Source: an uncultured Treponema sp. (lineage in GTDB: Bacteria > Spirochaetota > Spirochaetia > Treponematales > Treponemataceae). Taken from it: a DNA stretch of 64,000 nucleotides. The notes under the pieces were generated by a model. The model did no database searches, was not told the origin of the DNA, and saw nothing but the letters and a program-made list of their open reading frames with translations. The DNA lies in contig NZ_CAKVAM010000003.1 in NCBI RefSeq assembly GCF_934725225.1, positions 186,001 to 250,000 on the forward strand, read 5' to 3'. Made by a program: the position numbers and the translations under genes. Of this stretch, positions 54,400 through 62,705 are shown one piece after another; position 1 is the stretch's first letter; each line of letters opens with the position of its first letter.

Positions 54400-54744
54400 A
54401 TGCTAGAAATGATTCCTTATATTAGTTTCCTTTTTATTTCCGTTATAATAAGCGCGTATTCCCAAATTCTCCTAAAAAAATCTGCCCAAAAAACATACAA
54501 AAGTTTTTTCAAAGAATATATAAATCCCTACGTCATATGCGGATACGGAATATTCTTTATAGCAATTTTTCTTGATATGCTTGGACTAAGAAAAGTTCCT
54601 GTATCTTATATTCCTATTATAGAAAGCTCAAGCTATGTATTTATAATAATTTTCAGCAGGATATTCTTAGGCGAAAAAATAAACAGGCGAAAAACAATTG
54701 CAATATCAGCAATTCTGCTAGGAATCGGAATTTACTTAGTATAG
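54400..54744 (+). CDS. Small DMT/EmrE-like membrane transporter, subunit 2
   Basis: A 114-aa four-helix protein (start ATG 54400). AYSQILLKKSAQKTYKSFF and a final GEKINRRKTIAISAILLGIGIYLV are typical of EmrE-like members. Together with the preceding gene it forms the usual inverted-topology pair of such flippases. There is no ribosome site of note; coupling to the upstream stop is likely. Confidence 0.8.
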   Translation: MLEMIPYISFLFISVIISAYSQILLKKSAQKTYKSFFKEYINPYVICGYGIFFIAIFLDMLGLRKVPVSYIPIIESSSYVFIIIFSRIFLGEKINRRKTIAISAILLGIGIYLV

Positions 54745-54796
54745 AATTTTACTCTCTATGAATGGTCAAATTCAATAATAAGTGATATAAGTATAT

Positions 54797-55804
54797 ATGA
54801 TGAAATATGTTTACGTTTTAACTTCCACACCAAATGATTTCTATTATGAACAGTGCCTTATGTCAGTTTTTTCACTAAGACATCATACTCCCGATGCACA
54901 GATAGTCATTTTGACTGATAATAAGACTAGCAGTTCCTTTTCTGCGTCAAATAAAAGGCTTGGCTTGATAAACCAAGGCGCAACAATCATAACAGTGAAC
55001 TTTGATGACTCTGTATCAAATACACAACGCTCAAGAATTCTAAAAACTACAATTCCAGAACATGTATCGGGCGATTTCCTTTTTATAGACTGCGACACAA
55101 TCATCTGTGATGATTTATCTTCAATCGAAAAGAATCTTCAAGACACAAAAATTTCAGCCGTTTTGGACGGTCATGTTCCTTTATCAGAACACAAGCACAA
55201 AGACTACTTTATAAAGCGTGAAAAAAAACTTGGCTTTTCTGCAAGCGAAAAAACTGGCAAACACTATAATAGCGGTGTTATGCTTTTTAAAGATTGTCCA
55301 GAAAGCAGAGAATTTTTTAAAAAGTGGAATGAACTATGGACATGGTGTTTCACAGAAAAGCATGACCATCATGACCAGCCAGCATTTAATGAGGCAAGTC
55401 TTGAGTGTGGTGCAATAATAAAAGAACTTGACGGAATTTGGAACTGCCAGTTAAGTCAAGGTGGACTTGCATACCTTGAAAATGCAAAAATTATACATTA
55501 TTTTTCAAGCGAAGGTGGTAAAAATTACATTCCATACTACAAACTTGCAGAAAAAAATATACAGCAAAAAGTAAAAGATTTTGGTGGAATTCCATCAGAT
55601 GTTTCCCAGATGATATTAAATCCTAAATTTCAGTTCAACAAAGTTCATCTTATAAACGACAAAAGAATTGTAAGCATAATGCAGTCTGCAATTATTTTTA
55701 CAATTGCAGACATAAAAATAAAAATACCGTGGCTTTTTAATATTCTGGAAAGTATTTGCAGAAATTCTAGAAATTTTGCTAAAAAATTAAAGAAAAAGAA
55801 ATAG
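54797..55804 (+). CDS. GT8 family glycosyltransferase
   Basis: A 335-aa enzyme with YVLTSTPNDFYYEQCLMSVFSL, DFLFIDCDTIICDDL (DxD motif near residue 95) and KHYNSGVMLFKDCPESREFF, which are GT8 hallmarks of retaining galactosyl/glucosyl transferases of LPS type. C-terminal about 100 residues are basic. TATAAG (54786-54791) ends 5 nt before the ATG, another near-leaderless start. Confidence 0.88.
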   Translation: MMKYVYVLTSTPNDFYYEQCLMSVFSLRHHTPDAQIVILTDNKTSSSFSASNKRLGLINQGATIITVNFDDSVSNTQRSRILKTTIPEHVSGDFLFIDCDTIICDDLSSIEKNLQDTKISAVLDGHVPLSEHKHKDYFIKREKKLGFSASEKTGKHYNSGVMLFKDCPESREFFKKWNELWTWCFTEKHDHHDQPAFNEASLECGAIIKELDGIWNCQLSQGGLAYLENAKIIHYFSSEGGKNYIPYYKLAEKNIQQKVKDFGGIPSDVSQMILNPKFQFNKVHLINDKRIVSIMQSAIIFTIADIKIKIPWLFNILESICRNSRNFAKKLKKKK

Positions 55805-55891
55805 TGTAAATTTCCAATCTTAAGTTCACCTTTTGGAATAATCTAAAACTTTAGAGATTCGAAATATCTAGTATTAAAACCAATAATTTAC

Positions 55892-55897
55892 TATAAT
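55892..55897 (+). promoter_or_regulatory. -10 box of the YidC-sulfatase gene, near-leaderless
   Basis: TATAAT ends 7 nt before ATG 55905; no ribosome site precedes the ATG. The -35 region is weak. Confidence 0.45.
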
Positions 55898-55904
55898 AAA
55901 AATT

Positions 55905-58607
55905 ATGTTTTCAGCTCTTTATCAGATTTTTATAACACCGTTAGTTCAGTTAACGGAATTTTTTTATTCATTATTTTTTGAAGTAACCGGCAATCAGGGA
56001 ATTGCGGTAATCGGTCTAAGTTTTGTTGTCACAATTTTCACGCTTCCGCTTTATATGGTTGCAGAACAATGGCAGGAAACCGAAAGAAATATCCAGAAAA
56101 AACTGAAGCCTGGCGTTGAGCGGATTAAAAGCACATTCAAGGGTGACGAGCAGTATATGGTTCTTTCTACTTTTTACAGGGAAAACCATTATCATCCTAT
56201 TTATGCTTTGCGTTCATCTTTCAGTCTTTTGATTCAGATTCCGTTTTTTATTGCGGCGTATAATTTTCTTTCAAACCTTGAGCCTTTAAAAAGTTATTCT
56301 TTTCTGTTCATAAAAAGTTTTGGTGAACCGGATGCAACTTTTCACATTGGTTCTTTTGCCGTAAATATTCTGCCGATTGCAATGACAATCATAAATTGTG
56401 TAGCGGGTTTTATTTACTCAAAAGGTCATCCTATTTCTGAAAAGATACAGATTTACGGTTGTGCGGCAGTTTTTCTGCTTCTGCTCTATAATTCTCCGGC
56501 GGGACTTGTTGTTTACTGGACAATGAACAACATTCTCTCCCTTGTTAAAAATATTTTTTACAAGATAAGAAATCCTAAGAAAGTTTTATATATCATTGCT
56601 TGTATCATTAGTATTTGCCTGATTTTATGCGGAGCGGTTTTGTTCAGACATACGAAAGCAATTTTCAGAATCATGCTTATTTTTGCTGGAATTTTGATTC
56701 CGCTTGCTCCGTTCGCAATCAAGTTTTTGGCTTCATTCTTTGAAAAACACTTTAATATTCTTGATGAGAATCCAAAGCTACGTCTTTCGATATTTTTGAT
56801 TTCGGCGTTTATACTTGCAGTTCTTACAGGGCTTGCAATTCCTTCTATACTAATGCAGTCTGAGCCGGAACAGTACAGCTATGTTGATTCCTACGCTTCT
56901 CCGCTTTATTTTGTTTGGCACACATTTTTTCAGGCACTTGGATTTTTTGTTGTATGGTCATTTTGTTTTTATGCGTTATTTTCTTCAAAGACAAAAAAAG
57001 TCCTTACATTCCTATTCACTTTTGTGGCTTTTTCCGCACTGCTGAACTGTTTTGCTTTTTCAGGAAACTACGGGCCTGTAAATCCTAACCTTCTTTTTAT
57101 GACTCCACAGCATTTTATGCCTGGAATAAAAATTGCTCTTGTAAATATTCTGTGCATGGCGGTAATATTGTCTTTGCTTGCCGTGGCTTTTTCCTTTAAG
57201 GCAAAGATTTTAAATTCGCTCTGTACAATTTTCTTGATTTCTCTTGTGGCAATTTCTGGAAAGAATATCATTTCTGTGCAAAATTCGTTCAAAAAAATGG
57301 AAGCACCTGACCTTTCAAAAAAAATCGAGCCTATCTTTCATCTTTCTAAGACTGGGAAAAATGTGATTGTTCTTATGCAGGACAGATTTTTTTCTCCACT
57401 GATTCCAAAAATACTTGAAAACAATCCTGAGCTAAGGAAACGGCTTGATGGTTTTATATGGTATCCAAATACGGTATCATTTGGAAAACTTACTATGATT
57501 GGAACCCCTGGAATTTTTGGCGGCTATGACTACACTCCTTTTGAGATGAACCGAAGAACGGATAAAACTCTTCAGCAGAAACACAACGAGGCAATTCTTA
57601 CAATGCCAATTGTTTTTAACCAGAATAATTGGAATGTTACAGTTGCAGACCTTCCTTACGAAAATTATCTTGAGCAGCCAGTTACGGATATGTATAAAGG
57701 TTATGACTTTATAAATCGGGTCACAACACATGGTGCATATTCCGACATCTGGTATTCGCGTAACAATATGAAAAAATCTCCGTTCATGAGCGAAGGAATC
57801 AAACGAAATTTTATCTGGTTCAGCGTTTTAAAGATTGTTCCACCTTTCATGCGCCAGATTATTTACCACAAGAAATACTGGATTTCTTACAACAAATTTG
57901 AAGACAATGCGAAATTCATTGATAATTATTCAGAAATTGACTTATTTCCAGAACTGTTTGATTCTTCCTCTGAAAAAAATGCATTCTTCCTGTTGGACAA
58001 CGAGGCAAACCATGAATCAATTCTTTTGCAGGCACCAGATTATATTCCTGTGGAAAATGTTACAGATTTCGGTCCAGGCGGAAAAGATGAAACCTATTCT
58101 TCTATGGTTGGAGTCTTAAAGCGTTTTGCAGACTTTATAGATTTCCTAAAAGAAAACAATTTGTACGATAATACAAAAATCATCATTGTTTCTGACCATG
58201 GAATGAGTCACGATACAGGAGTTTTTGATAATAAAACTCAAAACTTTCCATTCTACAAAGAGAATATGACTGCCACATTACTTGTAAAGGATTTTTCTAG
58301 CCGAGGAAACTTAAAAGAAGACTACACTTTTATGACAAATGCCGACACTCCTGCCCTTGCATTAAAAGACATTGACGGAAAAGCAGTAAATCCGTTCACA
58401 AAAAATCCTCTTGATGTAAATTCCGTGGGGGGGGGAATAACAAAGAACGACTTTATAAAAATGTCAAACGCCCCTGCTGAAAGTACAAGAATCAGGAAAA
58501 ACACACGCTTTAACATAAAAGATGATGAATGGTACACCGTAAAAGATAATATTTTTGATGACAAAAATTGGTCGCATTATATTGTTAGGTCGAATGTCGA
58601 GTTTTAA
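55905..58607 (+). CDS. YidC/Oxa1-like domain fused to a sulfatase/alkaline-phosphatase-type domain (copy 1)
   Basis: A 900-aa protein. Residues 1 to about 230 are YidC/Oxa1-like (ALRSSFSLLIQIPFFIAAYNF, SPAGLVVYWTMNNILSLVKN). Several further helices (about 230-460) follow. The outside C-terminal region has NVIVLMQDRF near 485, GTPGIFGGYDYTPFEM near 532, and IIVSDHGMSHD near 762, the metal-site pattern of sulfatase-type phospho- or phosphoethanolamine transferases of the LPS type. The sequence therefore joins a membrane-insertase-like module to a surface enzyme. I cannot see the exact nucleophile; Thr near 532 is a candidate. A G9 tract (58427-58435) is in frame near the C-terminus; a shift would cut about 57 residues. 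Function is inferred: modification of a lipid or glycan at the outer face. Confidence 0.7.
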   Translation: MFSALYQIFITPLVQLTEFFYSLFFEVTGNQGIAVIGLSFVVTIFTLPLYMVAEQWQETERNIQKKLKPGVERIKSTFKGDEQYMVLSTFYRENHYHPIYALRSSFSLLIQIPFFIAAYNFLSNLEPLKSYSFLFIKSFGEPDATFHIGSFAVNILPIAMTIINCVAGFIYSKGHPISEKIQIYGCAAVFLLLLYNSPAGLVVYWTMNNILSLVKNIFYKIRNPKKVLYIIACIISICLILCGAVLFRHTKAIFRIMLIFAGILIPLAPFAIKFLASFFEKHFNILDENPKLRLSIFLISAFILAVLTGLAIPSILMQSEPEQYSYVDSYASPLYFVWHTFFQALGFFVVWSFCFYALFSSKTKKVLTFLFTFVAFSALLNCFAFSGNYGPVNPNLLFMTPQHFMPGIKIALVNILCMAVILSLLAVAFSFKAKILNSLCTIFLISLVAISGKNIISVQNSFKKMEAPDLSKKIEPIFHLSKTGKNVIVLMQDRFFSPLIPKILENNPELRKRLDGFIWYPNTVSFGKLTMIGTPGIFGGYDYTPFEMNRRTDKTLQQKHNEAILTMPIVFNQNNWNVTVADLPYENYLEQPVTDMYKGYDFINRVTTHGAYSDIWYSRNNMKKSPFMSEGIKRNFIWFSVLKIVPPFMRQIIYHKKYWISYNKFEDNAKFIDNYSEIDLFPELFDSSSEKNAFFLLDNEANHESILLQAPDYIPVENVTDFGPGGKDETYSSMVGVLKRFADFIDFLKENNLYDNTKIIIVSDHGMSHDTGVFDNKTQNFPFYKENMTATLLVKDFSSRGNLKEDYTFMTNADTPALALKDIDGKAVNPFTKNPLDVNSVGGGITKNDFIKMSNAPAESTRIRKNTRFNIKDDEWYTVKDNIFDDKNWSHYIVRSNVEF
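58427..58435 (+). repeat. Poly-G tract (G9) in the YidC-sulfatase fusion
   Basis: Reads GTG-GGG-GGG-GGA (Val-Gly-Gly-Gly) in frame. Any length change not a multiple of three truncates the last part of the sulfatase-type domain. Confidence 0.85.
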
Positions 58608-58614
58608 ATTTTAG

Positions 58615-58734
58615 TGTCATTATCGGGCTTGCCCCTGCGATGTTTCTGAAAGAAACTCGTTTGATAATCCGTTGGAAAGATTGCCAACCGAGTTTGCTGT
58701 GCAAACATCGCAGTGTCCAAGCACGGCAATGACA
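58615..58734. repeat. 120-bp compound palindrome with TGTCATT ends
   Basis: The outer arms are TGTCATTATCGGGCTTG (58615-58631) and a reverse copy near 58713-58734 (GTCCAAGCACGGCAATGACA). Inner 24-nt arms (58636-58659 and 58689-58712) pair imperfectly around TTTGATAATCCG. It is an inverted pair of the dispersed repeat with a second palindrome between, possibly a mobile-element remnant or a strong hairpin after the gene. Confidence 0.7.
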
Positions 58735-58817
58735 ACCTTGTTAGCATAGGAATAACTGTTTAGTAGCTGTTTTTATTAAAACTCGAAATTGAGCCTATTA
58801 AAGACAAATAAAAAAAA

Positions 58818-58851
58818 CGGTACATTGAAAATGTTTTAGTACCGCTTTTTT
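58818..58851 (+). terminator. Possible terminator of the YidC-sulfatase transcript
   Basis: CGGTAC (58818-58823) and GTACCG (58839-58844) followed by CTTTTTTT. Short stem but good T-run. Confidence 0.6.
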
Positions 58852-58910
58852 TATAACTTTTATGGATTTTTCCTTTTCCCCATTTTCTTTTTATCTTTTA
58901 CTTTCAAAAG

Positions 58911-58941
58911 TATCCCATATCTTTCTAGCAAACATGGGATA
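58911..58941 (-). terminator. Terminator of the TAXI-TRAP operon
   Basis: TATCCCAT and ATGGGATA form 8-bp arms. Read leftward the hairpin is followed by ACTTTTG. Confidence 0.55.
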
Positions 58942-58959
58942 TGCTCATCTCTTCAGACT

Positions 58960-61014
58960 TTATGCTATTGCTTTTGCGCTGCGCACTTTTTTCAGAATCA
59001 GCTGATATGCAATGAGGGCTGCAAGCAGGCTTACACCTATGATGTCAGTTTTTGCTTCCGGGATTACACAGAACAAGCCTGCGATGGCGAACAGAATCCT
59101 TTCAAGCACATCAAATGTGATTATAGTCGCCTTGTCTTTCCTTGAATTGTAGAAGAAACCTGTGTTGTTAAATCCGTATCCTTCAAGCGCAACACTGATT
59201 CCAAACATTCCGAGTATCGCGGTTACAATTATCATGACAACAGAAAGAGCAGATGCGTTTATCATAAGCATTTTGCTGTTGTAGACAAACATGTAAGGAA
59301 TTATAAACGCGCCTATGGCAAGCTTGGTTGCATTTATAGCGGTTTTCATTGGCTTGGCTTTTGCGATTGCGGCTCCGGCTATTGCGGCAAGCGCTACAGG
59401 AGGCGTAACATCGGCGATGATTCCAAAGTAGAATGCGAACATGTGCGCAGCAAGAGGCTCTATTCCAAGGCTTATGATTGCTCCTGCTGTAATTGTGGAA
59501 GTAATAAGGTAGTTCGCAGTTGTAGGCGCTCCCATTCCAAGAATTATGGAGGCAACCATTGTAAATACCAAAGTCAGCAAAAGTTTTCCGTGCGCCAGCA
59601 TGACAAGCCCGTTTCCAAGCCTAAGTCCAAGCCCTGTAAGCGTTACGATTCCGATTATGATTCCAGCCATTCCGCAGGCAATCGCCACGCTGATGATGTT
59701 TCTTGCGGCAGTGCACATGATTTCAACAATGTCTTTTCCGCCGAAAGAAGGCTTGCGTCCATGCGCCAAGTCAGAGACAGAAACTCCGAATCCGACCAGA
59801 ACGCAGGCGATGATTCCCATTAACGCCGCAAAAACCGCAGTCTTTCCGGCGCAGAGAAAATAGATAATCACAACGAGCGGAAGAATCATATAGCCTTTTT
59901 TCAGAAGAAGCGGCATAAAGCGCGGAAGCTGATCTTTTGGAAGCCCTTTTAATCCGAGCTTTTTCGCCTCAAGGTGAACTGTTATAAAGATTCCGGTAAA
60001 GTAAAGAATCGCAGGAACAATAGCAGCCTTTACAATCGTGATGTATGGAAGTCCAAGGCTTTCCGCCATAAGGAACGCTGCGGCTCCCATGATTGGCGGC
60101 ATTATCTGTCCTCCTGTGGAAGCGGCTGCCTCAACTGCGCCTGCAAATTCGCCCTTGTAGCCAAGTTTTTTCATCATCGGAATTGTGAACGAGCCTGAGC
60201 CTACAGTGTTTGAGACAGACGAGCCTGAAACTGTTCCCAAAAGAGCTGAAGACAAGACCGCAACTTTCGCAGGTCCGCCGCTCGCTCCTCCTGCAAGCGC
60301 ATTGCAAACATCAATAAAAAAGTGTCCGATTCCGGTTTTTTCAAGAAGAGCACCAAACAGAATAAAAAGGAAAATAAATGTAGAGCAGGCTCCGATTGGA
60401 GTTCCCATGATTCCTTCTGTGTTGTAAAAAAGATGGCATACGACACGCTGAAGCGAATATCCCCTGTGATGCAAAAATCCCGGAAGATATTTTCCGGCGA
60501 ACGCAAACACGATGAACGAGCCGGCTATAATCATAATAGGAAGCCCTACAATTCTTCTGCAGCTCTCAAAAAGCACAAGGATTCCGACAATTCCGACTGC
60601 CACATCCAACGGCGTGTTGTTTCCGGAGCGTCTTACGAGCGAGTCAAAATTCACGACAATGTAAAGCCAGCACGCCGCTCCAATCAGACCAAGCGCAATG
60701 TCGTACCAAGGAAGCGTGTTCCGGGGGCTGTTTTTTGTAGGCGGAAAAAGGAGAAACGCCAGAAGCTGCACAAAAGCCAAGTGAGTCGCGCGAAGAACCT
60801 GAGCTGTAATTGCTCCGGACAAAGTCGCATATAACTGAAAAATCACAAAAATAACAGAAATAAAAACTGTAATATACTGACGCCAGCATTTATGCTCACG
60901 GTAAGACTGCTCGCGGTCAAGCTCCTTCATCATTCTTTTCATTTCTTCTTCGTTTGAAGTAGGAAGAATCTGCTCGATGTAGTCATTAGAGTTTTTGTTT
61001 TTGTCGTTTGCCAT
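58960..61014 (-). CDS. TRAP transporter permease, fused DctQM (TAXI type)
   Basis: A 684-aa fused permease with about 16-18 helices. ATGGQIMPPIMGAAAFLMAE, GSVSGSSVSNTVGSGSFTIP, MGAPTTANYLITS and the closing PPVALAAIAGAAIAKAKPMK are hallmark sequences of the DctM (12-TM) part; the N-terminal quarter is the small DctQ-like subunit. It uses an ion gradient to import a substrate captured by the TAXI protein encoded first in the operon. The substrate is unknown; TAXI systems mostly take carboxylates. Confidence 0.93.
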   Translation of the reverse strand: MANDKNKNSNDYIEQILPTSNEEEMKRMMKELDREQSYREHKCWRQYITVFISVIFVIFQLYATLSGAITAQVLRATHLAFVQLLAFLLFPPTKNSPRNTLPWYDIALGLIGAACWLYIVVNFDSLVRRSGNNTPLDVAVGIVGILVLFESCRRIVGLPIMIIAGSFIVFAFAGKYLPGFLHHRGYSLQRVVCHLFYNTEGIMGTPIGACSTFIFLFILFGALLEKTGIGHFFIDVCNALAGGASGGPAKVAVLSSALLGTVSGSSVSNTVGSGSFTIPMMKKLGYKGEFAGAVEAAASTGGQIMPPIMGAAAFLMAESLGLPYITIVKAAIVPAILYFTGIFITVHLEAKKLGLKGLPKDQLPRFMPLLLKKGYMILPLVVIIYFLCAGKTAVFAALMGIIACVLVGFGVSVSDLAHGRKPSFGGKDIVEIMCTAARNIISVAIACGMAGIIIGIVTLTGLGLRLGNGLVMLAHGKLLLTLVFTMVASIILGMGAPTTANYLITSTITAGAIISLGIEPLAAHMFAFYFGIIADVTPPVALAAIAGAAIAKAKPMKTAINATKLAIGAFIIPYMFVYNSKMLMINASALSVVMIIVTAILGMFGISVALEGYGFNNTGFFYNSRKDKATIITFDVLERILFAIAGLFCVIPEAKTDIIGVSLLAALIAYQLILKKVRSAKAIA

Positions 61015-61048
61015 TCAAACCTCCTATAAAAAGGCAATGAGAAAATTT

Positions 61049-61564
61049 TTATTTTATATGATGAAAAATATAATCAGCAATCGAGACGTTTTTTGTCTGA
61101 AAGACTATGCTTGTCTGCGGCTCAAAAAAATCAGCAAGAAAATAATCTGTGTATTTCCCATTTTTATCTTCAATAGAAAGCGCATGGTTCGCAACAATTC
61201 CTACAGCCATCACAAGCCTTTCGACTGTTCTGTTTATATTTGAAATCTCGTAGCCTTCGTCAGTTGATGAAAAAACCGCGCCGGGCATTTCCTGTGGCTC
61301 AGGAATTCCTGCCCCGTAAGAAACAAAAACTGTTCTGTCGCAAACAAGATTGCGCCCTTTCGCCTTGTAAAAATCTTTTACGCGGCCTTTGTTAACAGAA
61401 TGTGTATAGGAAATCGCAAAGCCGTTCCTAAAGCCGTTCATAGAATAAAATCTTTGCGATGTTTTTTTTCTATTGCTGACTGAAAGAACGGGAAATGCAG
61501 GGAAAAGAAAAATTCCCCCTGCCAAAAAAATTAAAATAAGAACTGCAAAAAGCCTTTTAGACAA
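61049..61564 (-). CDS. DUF1850 protein
   Basis: A 171-aa exported or anchored protein: LFAVLILIFLAGGIFLFPAF is the signal or anchor, and RFYSMNGFRNGFAISYTHSVNKGRVKDFY with THSV is the DUF1850 core. The family is nearly always found between the solute-binding and permease genes of TAXI-TRAP systems, as here (34 nt before the permease and 14 nt after the binding protein). It probably assists transport, but its role is not known. Confidence 0.85.
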   Translation of the reverse strand: MSKRLFAVLILIFLAGGIFLFPAFPVLSVSNRKKTSQRFYSMNGFRNGFAISYTHSVNKGRVKDFYKAKGRNLVCDRTVFVSYGAGIPEPQEMPGAVFSSTDEGYEISNINRTVERLVMAVGIVANHALSIEDKNGKYTDYFLADFFEPQTSIVFQTKNVSIADYIFHHIK

Positions 61565-61578
61565 ATATTTCCGCCGGA

Positions 61579-62529
61579 TTAGTTCAAGCCAAGCTCGCTG
61601 AAATATCTTTTTGCGCCCGGATGGAAGGGAACAGAAACTCCTGTTACAGCAGATTGAGCGGAAACTTCTTTACCTTTTGCGTGGGCAGTCGCAAGGTCCG
61701 AAAGATTTTCAAACAAGGCCTTTGTCATCTCGTAGACAATTTCCTCATCGAGTTTTGCGCTTACAGCAAGTGTCGCCTTGATTGCAAGCGCCTGGGTGTC
61801 GGAATCAGTTCCTTTGTATGTTCCGCCAGGAATTGTTGTCTGAGTGTAGTATCCGTATTTTTCGCAGATTTCCTTTGCAGCTTCTCCGTCAACAGGAACA
61901 AGAGTAAGTCCTGCCGTGAATGCAAGCTCCTGCAATGCCGCGTTTGGAACACCGGCAGTGATAAAGCAGCCGTCCAAAGTTCCGTTCTGAATTCCTTCCG
62001 CGGATTCCTTGAATGAAAGGTTGCTCTTCTTGATGTCGTCGAATGTGAGTCCGTAGCCTTCCATAATCTGCTTTGCGTTGAATTCAACTCCAGAGCCGGC
62101 GTCTCCAACAGAAATACGTTTTCCCTTGAAGTCTGCAACTGATTTTATTCCGCTGTCTTTTGAGACCGCAATCTGGACAACCTCAGGATAAAGAGTTCCG
62201 ATTGTCATGATGTTTTCAAGCTTTTCGCCTTCAAAAAGATCTGTTCCGTTGTAAGCGTAGTCCATTACATCGTTCTGAACAATCGCATATTCAGCTTCGC
62301 CTTTGTTTATAAGACGAAGATTTTCTGCGGAAGCTCCGGTCGCCTGAGCCGTAACGTTCATATTCTCAATTTTTGTATTCCAGATATTTGCAATTGCGCC
62401 GCCGAACGGATAGTACGTTCCTCCAGTTCCGCCGGTCGCAAGGATGTAGTCTTTTTTAGCATTAGAGCAGCCTGAAAGCACAAGCCCCGCGCAAATCAAC
62501 AGCGCGCCACATTTTACAATTTTCTTCAT
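61579..62529 (-). CDS. TAXI-family TRAP solute-binding lipoprotein
   Basis: A 316-aa lipoprotein. ATG 62529 is chosen because GGAGG at 62534-62538 is its ribosome site; a longer ATG at 62541 would include the site itself. Lipobox LVLSGC gives Cys21. YILATGGTGGTYYPFGGAIANIW is the TAXI signature; ARATGASAENLRL-like (ATGASAENLRLINKGEAEYA), GKRISVGDAGSGVEFNAKQIM and FHPGAKRYFSELGL follow. It binds substrate at the periplasmic side of the inner membrane or outside and delivers it to the permease. First gene of the operon. Confidence 0.93.
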   Translation of the reverse strand: MKKIVKCGALLICAGLVLSGCSNAKKDYILATGGTGGTYYPFGGAIANIWNTKIENMNVTAQATGASAENLRLINKGEAEYAIVQNDVMDYAYNGTDLFEGEKLENIMTIGTLYPEVVQIAVSKDSGIKSVADFKGKRISVGDAGSGVEFNAKQIMEGYGLTFDDIKKSNLSFKESAEGIQNGTLDGCFITAGVPNAALQELAFTAGLTLVPVDGEAAKEICEKYGYYTQTTIPGGTYKGTDSDTQALAIKATLAVSAKLDEEIVYEMTKALFENLSDLATAHAKGKEVSAQSAVTGVSVPFHPGAKRYFSELGLN

Positions 62530-62705
62530 AGAAACCTCCAAAAAATCAACAAAAAATACGCTGAATTATACTATATAATTGAGTTTTTTTCAATTAGCTT
62601 GAAAAAACTTTAATATCAGTGTAACAAAAAAAACACATCATCTAGTCTAAAAAGAAATTATTCATTATAATTTTTTTTCAAATCTTTAATTAAAGGTTTT
62701 TCTTT

